DNA of 64,000 nt from Sporosarcina quadrami (GCF_014836615.1 NZ_JACSQN010000010.1:62001-126000), one strand, 5' to 3'; positions 44,233 through 52,741 are shown, counted from the stretch's first letter. A program made the numbers and translations. Notes: a model not told the origin generated them from the letters alone.

Positions 44233-44770
44233 TTGTTTTAGCGACACCATCTATATAGAGGGTTATGCATTGATATGGGGCGAGTTATCAAGCGAGATCA
44301 CTTCAAGTGACGGTGAAAAGTTCAGGGAGCGTTTTTCTAAAGGATCTTTAGTTGAATCGATTACAAAGAGAAATCAAGAGTTATGGTATAACCACAAAAA
44401 ATTCACTTTCCATGCAGGAGTAGATGAAGGCAGCCTTCAATTCGAAGAGGATGATGTGGGCTTGTGGATGGAAGCTAAACTAGTCTACACTGACCGGACG
44501 AAAGAAGCATTTATGGAACTTGCGACTTGGGATTCCAAAGCAGTTAGCATCGGATTTTTAGCAAAGGACTGCACATATCAAAGAGAAAAATCCGAAACCA
44601 TCAGGAATGTAAAGAAAGCAGAACTTGTGGAAGTGAGTCTTGTGAACAAAGGAGCCTATCCCAGTGCATTCGTGACTGTGAAAGGATATATGGAAGAACG
44701 CGGCTATAATCGTCGTGAATGGGAACAAAAACGTGCAAAAAGAAGGCTTTTACAGCTGATTGATAGCTAA
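44216..44770 (+). CDS. HK97-type prohead protease
   Basis: 184 residues from ATG 44216; a TTG at 44210 is possible and neither has a strong ribosome site, so coupling to the previous gene is likely. Family features: N-terminal IEGYALIW, LWYNHKKF with the catalytic His, AVSIGFLAKD with the catalytic Ser, and ELVEVSLVNKGAYPSAFVTV. This serine protease normally matures HK97-fold capsids. No capsid, scaffold, portal or terminase gene is present in the element, so its substrate would have to come from a helper phage, or the gene is a remnant. Confidence 0.8.
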   Translation: MSAKSNCFSDTIYIEGYALIWGELSSEITSSDGEKFRERFSKGSLVESITKRNQELWYNHKKFTFHAGVDEGSLQFEEDDVGLWMEAKLVYTDRTKEAFMELATWDSKAVSIGFLAKDCTYQREKSETIRNVKKAELVEVSLVNKGAYPSAFVTVKGYMEERGYNRREWEQKRAKRRLLQLIDS

Positions 44771-44786
44771 AAAGGAGGTGAAAAGT

Positions 44787-44948
44787 ATGATTGAAAGACG
44801 AATTGTAACAGGGACGATGACTGAAGTTGTCGCTAGGGAAGAGTATCGGAAACGGTTTGGTAAAGAACCGCAAAACGATGCCGAAATGTATGAGTCGCTC
44901 CAGGAAGATGACAAGCGAAAAGAAATATTGAAGATGCTGGTCAACTAA
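44787..44948 (+). CDS. Small hypothetical protein
   Basis: 53 residues from ATG 44787, preceded by a near-perfect AAGGAGGTG. Acidic helical protein (VAREEYRKRFGKEPQNDAEM). Unknown family. Followed by a terminator. Confidence 0.6.
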   Translation: MIERRIVTGTMTEVVAREEYRKRFGKEPQNDAEMYESLQEDDKRKEILKMLVN

Positions 44949-44954
44949 CAAAGT

Positions 44955-44980
44955 GGAGGGGGTTTTTCCCCTCCTATTTT
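44955..44980 (+). terminator. Terminator between the small gene and the tape-measure gene
   Basis: GGAGGGG / CCCCTCC stem then TATTTTATT. It separates the tape measure from the protease group. Confidence 0.8.
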
Positions 44981-45002
44981 ATTATTAGGAAGGTGAGAGA
45001 AA

Positions 45003-47975
45003 ATGGCTTCGAAAGATGTAGGCAGTTTAAGAACGAGACTATCTTGGGAAGATGATGGTGCGGATAAGTCGCTTAAAGGCTTTCGTGATGATTTAAAAAG
45101 TTTGCGTACTGAAATGGGAGTGGCTAAATCCAGTGGCAAGGAATATGCGCAAAGTCTGAAAGGGTTGCGTGAGCAGTCAGACATTTTGACTCGCACACTC
45201 AAAACTCAGAAAGAACAGGTCACCGAACTCCGTAAACGCTATGAAGAATCGAAGCGTGTGAAAGGCGAGGACTCCGACCAAACACGTAAACTGTCTGACG
45301 AATACAACAAGGCTGTCGCGGCGATGAACCGTACGGAGGGACAGCTAGAACGTGTGAATGGCGCGTTGCGAGATCAGATGAACCCGCTTAAAAATCTCGG
45401 TAAGCAGTGGGAAGAAACAGGGGCGAAAATTCAATCGATTGGCAAAGGCTTGACCGATTTTGGTAAAGACTACTCGATGAAAGTCACGGCTCCAATTGTG
45501 GCAGTTGGTGCAGCAGCGTTTAAAGCATCAGTAGATTATGAGTCGGCGTTCGCGGGGATCAGGAAAACGACAGATGCTTCAGAAGAAGAATTTGCAGCCC
45601 TTTCTAAAGGGATACGTGAAATGGCAAGAGAGCTTCCTGTAGCAGCCACCGAAATAGCAGCAGTCGGTGAAGCGGCGGGACAACTCGGGATTGCGAAAGA
45701 GGATATTCTTGAATTCTCACGCGTCATGATCGATTTAGGAGAATCTTCCAATCTATCAGCCGACCAGGCAGCGACTCAGCTTGCTCGATTCGCCAACATC
45801 ACGCAGATGTCAATGAAGGATATTCGGAGACTTGGCTCCGTCATTGTTGATTTAGGAAATAACAGTGCAACAACCGAATCGGACATCGTTTCCATGGGGA
45901 TGCGTCTTTCAGGTGTAGGAGCACAAATGGGAATGTCTGAAGCCAATATCATGTCACTAGCCGCTGCCATGTCTTCAGTAGGTATTGAAGCGGAAGCCGG
46001 TGGTTCAGCCATGTCGGCAGTCATGAAGAAAATCAATACAGCTGTCGCAAATGGAGGACAGGCACTTGATGAATTTGCAGAAGTGGCGCATATGTCCGCT
46101 ACAGATTTTGCAGAAAGTTGGAAGTCGAATCCTATTGAAGCATTGGATCTCTTTATTAAGGGAGTTGCCAAGTCTGGTGAAGAAGGAGAAAACCTTGCTG
46201 CCATACTTGGATTCTTAGGTATCAAGGGAATACGTGAACAGGATACATTGCTCCGTTTGGCGGGTGCAGCAGATTTACTTTCCTATTCTGTCGGAATCGG
46301 AAATACCGCTTGGGAAGAGAATATAGCACTGACCAATGAAGCGGCTCAGCGATACGGAACGACCGAATCACAGTTGAAAATCATGTGGAATCGTGTGAAG
46401 GATATGGCGATTACATTAGGCGATGCACTAATACCTGCTGTCATGGCTGCCATCGAAGCAGCCGAACCATTAATTCAGCAAATTGAATCAGGCGCAAAGG
46501 CATTCGCCGATATGGACAAAGAGCAGCAGGAAACCATTATCAAGATGATCGCCCTCGTCGCGGCAGTCGGTCCGGCATCTATAGCACTCGGTGGTCTAAC
46601 GACGACCATTGGCGGGGTGGTAGGCATGGGCGGCAAGTTAATGTCTACACTCGGTAAAGCGGGCGGAACTGGGATGCTTGGAAGCTTAGGGATGATGGGA
46701 CCAGCAGCGGGTACTCCTGTAGGATTGGCAGTGCTTGGAATTGGAGCCCTTGCCGCAGGTGTTTATGTATTGGACAAAGCAATGTATGGAAACTTGGAAG
46801 CTACAGTAAGGTCAATTGAAAAACGTCAAGAAGAAATTGCGTCATTGGACAAACTGATTGCGGCATTTGAATTGCTGAAACTGAAAAATAAGCTAACAAC
46901 AGACGAAATGCTCCGATATATGGACATTGCAACAGAAATTAAAAACGCGCGAACGGAAGATGCAATTAAAGCATTATCAGAAGAACAGCAGAAACTTATG
47001 GAAAAGTCCGGTTTAACAAATGAAGAGATGGAACGCTTCCTTGACATGAATGACAAGTTAATTCAGAAGGCTCCGTCTACTGCAAAAGCCATTTCAGAGC
47101 AAGGAAACGCATATGCAGCCGTTACGGACGAAATCAAGAAACTGAACGCGGAAGAAGCGCGCAGGCTTGCCGATGATACGTATGTCACATTGACTAATGA
47201 AATGGGTAAGCAAGCAAAGTTGCTAAAAGACCAAAAAGGATTAACGAATGAAATCAAGAAATTGGAAAATGAACGCGAAGCAGCTAACAAATTAGTGTCC
47301 CTAGCCGTTCAAGATTTGAATAAACACGATCTCGAAACAGCAAAACTCAGGGAGCGGACGGCAAAGGCATCCGGTGAAGAACGTGTCACATTAGAAAAAA
47401 TGGTGAAGTCGGCAGAAGAGCAGCGAAATCATCTTGACGCAATCGTATTCCAACACCAAGACGCCGCGGACAAGATTGGAAAGCAGATTGGTAAAAAGCA
47501 AGAATCATTGAATGAAACCAATAAAGAATTAAAGGCTTTCGATGACCTATCTTATAAGTATGAAGAGTTGATATTGAGTCAAGTTGGTATTACGTCTGAA
47601 CGTGGAGAAGGCATCAAGAAGTTACAAGAAGAGCAACGTAATATTGATGAATCACGAAAAAGGCTAGAAGCCATGAAAAATTCTGGAGCTGAGCTTGGTG
47701 CTGAATATGACGAACAAAACAAGAAACTGACCGAACAGCAAAACAAGATTGACCAGGCGAAAAGAAAACTCAATGAAATGAACGAGATTGCCAAAGCGAG
47801 AATTAACAAAGATATTTACCTAAATCCGCAGCCGACAATCGAGTCAATAAACTCTAAATTATCGGCTTCTATTTCGAAAACGGTGAACATACAAATGGGT
47901 CAAATGCCTGTGGGGTATGCAGCTAGTACAAGTTACCGCAAAGAGAATGCGGCCATCGTGGGGTGTGTAGAGTGA
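45003..47975 (+). CDS. Phage tail tape-measure protein, C-terminally truncated
   Basis: 990 residues, ATG with GGAAGGTG upstream. Residues about 25-140 are coiled coil. Residues about 150-460 match the TP901 tape-measure core (FGKDYSMKVTAPIVAVG, AAGQLGIAKEDI, LGNNSATTESDIV). Hydrophobic stretches lie at about 525-600, and a second long coiled coil at 610-940. The chain ends GYAASTSYRKENAAIVGCVE. Most tape-measure proteins have here GYAxGT..GGxAIVGExGPEL and continue, so this copy stops within that motif. The Ntn-hydrolase gene overlaps the stop. No tail-tube, baseplate or chaperone genes accompany it. Confidence 0.85.
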   Translation: MASKDVGSLRTRLSWEDDGADKSLKGFRDDLKSLRTEMGVAKSSGKEYAQSLKGLREQSDILTRTLKTQKEQVTELRKRYEESKRVKGEDSDQTRKLSDEYNKAVAAMNRTEGQLERVNGALRDQMNPLKNLGKQWEETGAKIQSIGKGLTDFGKDYSMKVTAPIVAVGAAAFKASVDYESAFAGIRKTTDASEEEFAALSKGIREMARELPVAATEIAAVGEAAGQLGIAKEDILEFSRVMIDLGESSNLSADQAATQLARFANITQMSMKDIRRLGSVIVDLGNNSATTESDIVSMGMRLSGVGAQMGMSEANIMSLAAAMSSVGIEAEAGGSAMSAVMKKINTAVANGGQALDEFAEVAHMSATDFAESWKSNPIEALDLFIKGVAKSGEEGENLAAILGFLGIKGIREQDTLLRLAGAADLLSYSVGIGNTAWEENIALTNEAAQRYGTTESQLKIMWNRVKDMAITLGDALIPAVMAAIEAAEPLIQQIESGAKAFADMDKEQQETIIKMIALVAAVGPASIALGGLTTTIGGVVGMGGKLMSTLGKAGGTGMLGSLGMMGPAAGTPVGLAVLGIGALAAGVYVLDKAMYGNLEATVRSIEKRQEEIASLDKLIAAFELLKLKNKLTTDEMLRYMDIATEIKNARTEDAIKALSEEQQKLMEKSGLTNEEMERFLDMNDKLIQKAPSTAKAISEQGNAYAAVTDEIKKLNAEEARRLADDTYVTLTNEMGKQAKLLKDQKGLTNEIKKLENEREAANKLVSLAVQDLNKHDLETAKLRERTAKASGEERVTLEKMVKSAEEQRNHLDAIVFQHQDAADKIGKQIGKKQESLNETNKELKAFDDLSYKYEELILSQVGITSERGEGIKKLQEEQRNIDESRKRLEAMKNSGAELGAEYDEQNKKLTEQQNKIDQAKRKLNEMNEIAKARINKDIYLNPQPTIESINSKLSASISKTVNIQMGQMPVGYAASTSYRKENAAIVGCVE

Positions 47976-48748
47976 GCTTAGCAATGTGTATTCTACAGAA
48001 TGATTATATTATCGCTTGTGCCGATTCAGCGGTCGCCTACTTCCCTGATGATGGTGAGAAGGAAGCCACGCAGTTCAGAAGCGATAAAATATTCAAGCTG
48101 TCGGACAAAGTCTTTTTTATAGCAACAGGTAAAAGCATCCTGGTTAGCATTTTAAAAGTCGAGTTGAGGGAAGTATTATCCAGTAATGCGGATCTAATTA
48201 TGTGTATGGCTGTCGCTGAACGTGTACTGAAAGACTTGAAAAAAGGGATTGTTAGGAATCCGGAGAAAATCATTAGAGATTTGTCCGATAAACTTGAAAT
48301 GGATTTTCATTATGAGCGAGACATCGAACCGGCATTATCGCTATTTCAAAAAGATGACTATGTGGATATGGCAGCATACTTAATCGGATTCACGGATGCT
48401 GGAAGAAGTGGAATGGTAGATATCCGGTCATCATCGTTTGTTAAAACACCAGAGGATAGTTTAAAAGGGTTTCCTCTAATCATTCTTGGACCGGACGATG
48501 AATTTAATGATGATGCCGATCAGTTTTCTAAATACCAAAAAATCTTAATACCACCAATCGAGCAGCGGACGTTTGATAATTTTATGTCAAGAATGGTGTA
48601 TGTGCATGCACAAATCAGCGCGGATAATCCGATTAACGTTTCGACTGATGCAAACTTTCAGATACTCACAAAGCATAATGGAGAAATAATGTGGCAGGAA
48701 ACGAAAATTGATACATTACAGTTTTACAAAGAATGGGGGCTAGGTTAA
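47972..48748 (+). CDS. Proteasome/HslV-like Ntn-hydrolase family protein
   Basis: 258 residues from GTG 47972, which overlaps the tape-measure stop (GTGA) and has GTGGGG 8 bases upstream. With this start the product begins Met-Ser-Leu-Ala-Met-Cys. If Met is removed, Ser becomes residue 1 and Asp falls exactly at position 17 (IIACADS), as in HslV and proteasome beta subunits. Lys38 in SDKIFKL matches the catalytic Lys33 after a five-residue insertion, followed by VFFIATGKS like the HslV IAGFAGG. The fold assignment is by eye but the residue spacing is striking. Substrate unknown. The C-terminal 100 residues are unlike HslV. Confidence 0.65.
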   Translation: MSLAMCILQNDYIIACADSAVAYFPDDGEKEATQFRSDKIFKLSDKVFFIATGKSILVSILKVELREVLSSNADLIMCMAVAERVLKDLKKGIVRNPEKIIRDLSDKLEMDFHYERDIEPALSLFQKDDYVDMAAYLIGFTDAGRSGMVDIRSSSFVKTPEDSLKGFPLIILGPDDEFNDDADQFSKYQKILIPPIEQRTFDNFMSRMVYVHAQISADNPINVSTDANFQILTKHNGEIMWQETKIDTLQFYKEWGLG

Positions 48749-49092
48749 TGAGTAATGTGGTGAAGCTACACAACACTACAGCGGTCGATTTGAAGACTAG
48801 CAAAGAGATATTGATATCCAACATCAGGGATGAAGCGAATGAACTTAGGGGAATGGCTAAACAGTTCTTAGACGACACACTAACAATTCCGACTGATGCA
48901 TTTAAAGAACTGTGCGACAACATGGAACCCTTTGAAAAAGGAATTGACCTAATACTGGAAGAAGCTGAAAAGGCGGAAGCCCTTCCAGATACAGAAGTGG
49001 TAGTGGAGTTCCTTGAAAATGTACAAAAAGAAATCAGGGAATATAGAGGTACACTATTCACATTTTATGAATTGACAAAGGGAGGGGCTTAG
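48748..49092 (+). CDS. Hypothetical protein following the Ntn-hydrolase
   Basis: 114 residues from ATG 48748, overlapping the previous stop by one base, with GGGGGCTAGG upstream. Helical and acidic with coiled-coil tendency. Tight coupling suggests that it works with the Ntn-hydrolase-like protein. No family recognised. Confidence 0.6.
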   Translation: MSNVVKLHNTTAVDLKTSKEILISNIRDEANELRGMAKQFLDDTLTIPTDAFKELCDNMEPFEKGIDLILEEAEKAEALPDTEVVVEFLENVQKEIREYRGTLFTFYELTKGGA

Positions 49093-49108
49093 GCTCCTTC
49101 TTTTTTTG
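49076..49108 (+). terminator. Terminator after the Ntn-hydrolase pair
   Basis: GGGAG / CTCCT short stem with a T-rich tail (TTCTTTTTTT). The stem is modest. Confidence 0.55.
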
Positions 49109-49163
49109 CGCTGAACATAAAAAGCCGCAACCAATCGGAAGCGACCTTTTCATACATCATACG

Positions 49164-49418
49164 TTATTTATTTCGTACAACTTGATAAAAAATATACTTT
49201 GCTTCATCTGTTCCCTCGTAGTCAATGATACTCTTCTCGATTCTTAGTTCGGTGTCTACTCCATCGACCGGCATTGTGAAAATTCCACCTGATTCTTTTA
49301 ATACACGCTCATTACCAATCAAAGTTACCAACTCACTCTTCATTCCTCTGAAAAGTAGTTTTTCATCAACCAAGTTGTTGTCTTCATACAACAACACTAC
49401 CACTTTTTTTTCGTCCAT
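49164..49418 (-). CDS. Small hypothetical protein, leftward
   Basis: 84 residues, ATG with GGGGGGAAA upstream on the minus strand. Beta-rich, acidic (KKVVVLLYEDNNLVDEKLLF). It is in opposite orientation to the surrounding element genes, as accessory cargo often is. Unknown family. Confidence 0.6.
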   Translation of the reverse strand: MDEKKVVVLLYEDNNLVDEKLLFRGMKSELVTLIGNERVLKESGGIFTMPVDGVDTELRIEKSIIDYEGTDEAKYIFYQVVRNK

Positions 49419-49504
49419 ATTTGTTTCCCCCCTTCCACACTAATCATAATGTAGAAGCAATCATCTGTCACTATAGGGAAAATTTGAATCATTGACGGCC
49501 AGCG

Positions 49505-49612
49505 TCATTTTTTATTTTTATCCTTCTTTTGCATCGGGAAGCCGATCTTTCTGGAATGCTCAATAATTTTCCTAGCTTCTTCAGCTGCTGCTTCTTTTTT
49601 TGTCAAATTCAT
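49505..49612 (-). CDS. 35-residue basic/helical peptide, leftward
   Basis: ATG at 49612, or TTG at 49606 which has the better distance from AGGAGG. The product begins MNLTKKEAAAEEARKIIEHS and ends in a run of Lys. The ribosome site and the clean frame support it. The rest of 49419-49754 holds nothing else I can identify. Confidence 0.45.
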   Translation of the reverse strand: MNLTKKEAAAEEARKIIEHSRKIGFPMQKKDKNKK

Positions 49613-49754
49613 GACCTCCTAAACTATTCTGTATTACTAGCAATATGCCCATTAAAATATCTATTCATACCTCCACCCTATCAATCATATAATTCAATAA
49701 GTCTGAGACACAGCGACACAGTAGATGGTCAAAATAGCAAAAGGGGGAAAAGCG

Positions 49755-50381
49755 TTGACGGTGGGGGAGAGTAATCGGAAGGTTCGGAGCGACAAGAAAA
49801 AAGAAGTGAAACCGACCATATCCATTCAGTTAAAAGATACAATATACAGGATTTCATACATTACAAATTCACCTGTAAAGGACGTTGCAGAATCACTCTG
49901 CATCCACGGTATGGCTTCAAAGAAAGTATTGGATGTTCTATCATGGAACCTAAGAAGAACAATCAGATTGGACAATACGATGTATATAGGTGACATTGCT
50001 CGGTCATCTCTACAGCGGATGGGTCCAGTTGGGGAATGTGAGAGGATTTCCGTTAGATTCAAACAAATTGATTTTGAAAACTTGTCCACCCTGGCATTCG
50101 GTCTATCTGTCACTCCATCGAGGGCTACAGCACTGCTACTGGATGCGAGCATTAGGGATAGGGATTTTATCAATAGTTATTTTGAAGGCTATCTAAACAA
50201 GCAGCTAGACGACCGTAGGATGGCTGAATTGAAATCAGTATTAAAATATCTGAACGAGAACAATCCGTATGAAGAGGAGATATCTTGGGGGATGCTGCTA
50301 TCGTACATCGTGGAGGAAATAAAGGATAGTGCATCCACAGTTACTGAGTCCATATCGGCTTATATAAAGAAGTGGAAATGA
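49755..50381 (+). CDS. Hypothetical protein at the right end of the element
   Basis: About 208 residues from TTG 49755 with AAGGGGG 7 bases upstream; an in-frame ATG at 49725 lacks a ribosome site. The segment TISIQLKDTIYRISYITNSP followed by VKDVAESLCIHGM resembles a ribbon/helix-type DNA-binding start, but no family is recognised. It is the last gene before the integrase arm repeats and attR. Confidence 0.55.
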   Translation: MTVGESNRKVRSDKKKEVKPTISIQLKDTIYRISYITNSPVKDVAESLCIHGMASKKVLDVLSWNLRRTIRLDNTMYIGDIARSSLQRMGPVGECERISVRFKQIDFENLSTLAFGLSVTPSRATALLLDASIRDRDFINSYFEGYLNKQLDDRRMAELKSVLKYLNENNPYEEEISWGMLLSYIVEEIKDSASTVTESISAYIKKWK

Positions 50382-50386
50382 AAGAT

Positions 50387-50473
50387 TGATGTAAAATTGA
50401 TGTAAAAATTGATGTAAAACCGCATAAAATCGAGTTAAGACGTGTTAAACGATTCGACAAAAACTGATGTAAA
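50387..50473. repeat. Integrase arm-type repeats, right end
   Basis: TGATGTAAA at 50387, 50398, 50410 and 50465, the first three spaced 11-12 bases apart (about one helical turn). Same word as near attL. Confidence 0.7.
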
Positions 50474-50522
50474 CGTTGATATATCAACATTCTTGATAAC
50501 CTGTAATAAGTCGGACACCTTA

Positions 50523-50567
50523 CTGGCAGTGTGAAGGTCACCGGTTCGAGCCCGGTATGCTCCATAT
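50523..50567. repeat. attR: 45-bp copy of the tRNA-Ala 3' half
   Basis: Perfect 45-base repeat of 35428-35472. It lacks the 5' half and is not a functional tRNA. Chromosomal sequence resumes at 50568. Confidence 0.95.
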
Positions 50568-50570
50568 CTA

Positions 50571-50614
50571 GGAACCTTGTCAAATTAACGTTTGATGAGG
50601 TTTCTTTTTTTATG
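50571..50614 (+). terminator. Original terminator of tRNA-Ala, now displaced
   Basis: GGAACCTTGTCAAA / TTTGATGAGGTTTC hairpin with TTTTTTT, just past attR. Confidence 0.8.
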
Positions 50615-50712
50615 CTTACTTTCTTTTTGGCTGAATTTCGCTTTATGTATGTTAAATAACGGCGTTTTTTATTAATTTTTATAAAATAAGAAATGATTCT
50701 GCGGATAAAATG

Positions 50713-50750
50713 TAAAACCACCTCAGTCAATAATTAATGAGGTGGTTTGT
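50713..50750 (-). terminator. Terminator of the MBL-fold gene
   Basis: AAACCACCTCA / TGAGGTGGTTT arms flanked by A/T runs, directly after the leftward gene. Confidence 0.8.
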
Positions 50751-50753
50751 TAT

Positions 50754-51608
50754 TCAGAATTTGTTTGATTGAATTATATAGTCATTCACAAATGCTTTTA
50801 TGAAAAATAATTCATCATCATTTGGATTTCTATTATTTTCCACCTTAAAGGACTTGATTGCATGATCTAATGAAGTGGATGTTACAGCTTTACTGGCTGT
50901 AGTTAACTCTTTCCAAAATTTATTCATTTCATCTAAATCGCAAATAGATTCATGTCCAAGTAGGAACATGTCAGCGTCATACTTTTGAATGTCTTGAATC
51001 ATTGGCAATAACATCGCTTGCTTGTAATGAAATAAAGAATTTGTAGTTGTACTATACACACAATCAGCTAAAAATATCACTTTTTCATCGGGAATGTAAA
51101 CAACTGTTGAATCATCGGTATGCGTACTTGAAATCTTTTCGAGTATGCAAACTTTGTTTCCTAAATCAATCGTCAATCTATCTTCGAAAATAATATCAGG
51201 GGAGTTCAACTTGAAATTAGCCCTATTGGGTATCTCTTCTTGAATAATCTCCATACACATCTTGTTCATCTGATTAGAATGCACATACTCTTCCAACGAA
51301 CTATCATCAAACTTATAACTACGCCATTTTGTCAACACATCGTCCGTTTCGCTATTAACGATAACCGTGGCTGCAAATTCATTCATACCGAGGAAGTGAT
51401 CCCAATGTGCATGCGTAATAACCAAGTATTTAACTGGTGGCACATGTAATTTTTCGATTTCTCGTAGAAAATCATTAGCATGCTGAGTTGAATTTCCAGC
51501 ATCTATTATTAGGCTATATTGGTCACCGCATACCAATCCCAATGTCGGTCGATCTTTATCGTTTTGATTAGACAAATAGTAAATGGAATTACTTAATTTT
51601 TTCAACAT
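50754..51608 (-). CDS. MBL-fold metallo-hydrolase
   Basis: 284 residues, ATG with GAGGAG upstream. Metallo-beta-lactamase fold ligands are present: THAHWDH (about 65-71), the third-metal His region SSTHTDDS, Asp in FLADC and His in LLGHES. It lies outside the attR repeat and so belongs to the chromosome. Substrate unknown; it may be a beta-lactamase-like or quorum-quenching hydrolase, but the sequence does not decide. Confidence 0.85.
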   Translation of the reverse strand: MLKKLSNSIYYLSNQNDKDRPTLGLVCGDQYSLIIDAGNSTQHANDFLREIEKLHVPPVKYLVITHAHWDHFLGMNEFAATVIVNSETDDVLTKWRSYKFDDSSLEEYVHSNQMNKMCMEIIQEEIPNRANFKLNSPDIIFEDRLTIDLGNKVCILEKISSTHTDDSTVVYIPDEKVIFLADCVYSTTTNSLFHYKQAMLLPMIQDIQKYDADMFLLGHESICDLDEMNKFWKELTTASKAVTSTSLDHAIKSFKVENNRNPNDDELFFIKAFVNDYIIQSNKF

Positions 51609-51778
51609 GTTATTGCTCCTCTATTCTATATACAATATTTATGAATGTATGAAAGAGAAAATCTACATGTATATTCAATAAATCATTTGAGATTTTCTCA
51701 ATTTAATTTTTTACCATTGGACTTGTACCTCCCTATTGAACTTAGGTGAATTATAACATACACACCGTGGGTATATCT

Positions 51779-52093
51779 TTACGATACCAGCTTTAAACCA
51801 ATAGCTGCGCCTAATACCATTGCGATAAAGACCAGTCTTTTCCACTCCTTTGATTCACCATATAGAACCATTCCTAATATTGCTCCACCAGATGCACCGA
51901 TTCCCGTCCAAATTGCGTAGGCAGTTCCCATAGGCAATGTTTTCATTGCATAGGAAAGAAAGAGAAAACTTGCTCCGAATCCAAGAATTAGTAGAGCTAA
52001 TGATTTCCAACTACGATCTGTATGCAATTTATTAATCATTAACACGCCAAACATTTCAAAGAGTCCTGCTACAACTAATGAAACCCAAGCCAT
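51779..52093 (-). CDS. ykkD: SMR family guanidinium exporter subunit YkkD
   Basis: 104 residues with four transmembrane helices (FEMFGVLMINKL, MGTAYAIWTGIGASGGAI), the small multidrug resistance fold with its essential Glu13 in the first helix. It is the second gene of a pair whose stop/start codons overlap at 52093, behind a guanidine-I riboswitch. YkkCD-type pairs export guanidinium as heterodimers. Confidence 0.88.
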   Translation of the reverse strand: MAWVSLVVAGLFEMFGVLMINKLHTDRSWKSLALLILGFGASFLFLSYAMKTLPMGTAYAIWTGIGASGGAILGMVLYGESKEWKRLVFIAMVLGAAIGLKLVS

Positions 52094-52434
52094 TAAGACT
52101 CCACTCCTTCTTTTTCCTTGTCATTTGTGACTAACTTCAAACCGATGACTCCAGCTAATAATAGTAAAATCAAAAGGACTTTAACCAATTTGATAGGTTC
52201 ACCAAAAAATGCAATATCTGATAAGAAAGTTCCGGCGGTGCCTAGTCCGACAAAAACAGCATAGACCGTTCCGACAGGGAGTTTTTTACCCGCCATAATC
52301 ATTAGATAAAAACTTATGATGATAGCGATAACAGTCCCAGTCCAAGCCCAAAAACTATCTGCATGTTTTAATCCAATCACCCAAAAGACTTCGAAAAAGG
52401 CAGCGATTACTACTTTAATCCAGTTAATGTTCAT
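52093..52434 (-). CDS. ykkC: SMR family guanidinium exporter subunit YkkC
   Basis: 113 residues, ATG with GGAGGTG upstream. Four transmembrane helices, Glu in [12 protein letters not shown], and [19 protein letters not shown], as in SMR proteins. It is first in the operon controlled by the riboswitch at 52467-52590 and is the partner of YkkD. Confidence 0.88.
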   Translation of the reverse strand: MNINWIKVVIAAFFEVFWVIGLKHADSFWAWTGTVIAIIISFYLMIMAGKKLPVGTVYAVFVGLGTAGTFLSDIAFFGEPIKLVKVLLILLLLAGVIGLKLVTNDKEKEGVES

Positions 52435-52466
52435 TCAAATAGCACCTCCAATAGTATTCTTTCGCA

Positions 52467-52590
52467 ATAAAAAAAGCCCCAGAGATAACTGTTAAAACAG
52501 TTTCTCCCAGGCTTTTATCCTTCCGTGACACAGCATAGCTGTGAGTTTTCTCTCGGACCAGACTAACAAAATTGTTACGGAACCCTAGAA
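52467..52590 (-). ncRNA. Guanidine-I (ykkC) riboswitch with terminator
   Basis: On the minus strand the conserved aptamer words follow in order: CTAGGGTTCCG (52588-52578), TCTGGTCCGAGAG (about 52562-52550) and ACGGAAGGATAAAAGCC (52526 onward). Then the stem GCCTGGGAGA / TCTCTGGGGC with TTTTTTT (to about 52467) forms a terminator that overlaps the aptamer's 3' side. Guanidine binding should block the terminator and switch on the exporter genes. Confidence 0.92.
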
Positions 52591-52618
52591 AACATTATGA
52601 TTTATACAATTATCTTAC

Positions 52619-52646
52619 ATTATACAGATAAGTATGTGCTATTCAA
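52619..52646 (-). promoter_or_regulatory. Promoter of the riboswitch-ykkCD operon
   Basis: Minus strand TTGAAT (52646-52641), 16 bases, TATAAT (52624-52619); start expected about 25 bases before the aptamer. Confidence 0.65.
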
Positions 52647-52741
52647 GTTTAGCAATGCCAGCAACGTTTATTTTTAAAAATTTCCTTATTATCATGGTCA
52701 TCGCCCGAACCTCATACCCTATGTATAGAGGAGGGTGACAA

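Larger units (their letters stand above)
35428..50567. mobile_element. 15.1-kb integrated element, PICI/phage-satellite-like, in tRNA-Ala
   Basis: Bounded by perfect 45-bp attL/attR repeats. Contents in order: integrase and phage-type repressor (leftward), then rightward an excisionase-like HTH, small genes, PrimPol, DUF927 helicase, an iteron-rich AT stretch, unknown genes, a prohead protease, a truncated tape-measure protein, an Ntn-hydrolase-like protein and further unknown genes. There is no capsid, portal, terminase, baseplate, holin or lysin. The plan (int + repressor divergent from replication genes, 10-15 kb, tRNA site) matches phage-inducible islands better than a full prophage. A decayed prophage is the alternative. 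Confidence 0.85.

Noticed and set aside
47972..48748. Minor tail protein as expected after a tape measure
   Set aside because: The sequence lacks Sipho_tail or Dit features; its N-terminal residue spacing matches Ntn-hydrolases instead.
50523..50567. Second tRNA-Ala gene
   Set aside because: Only the 3' half from the anticodon loop is present; it is the attR copy.
35428..50567. Integrative conjugative element
   Set aside because: No relaxase, coupling protein or type IV secretion genes are present.
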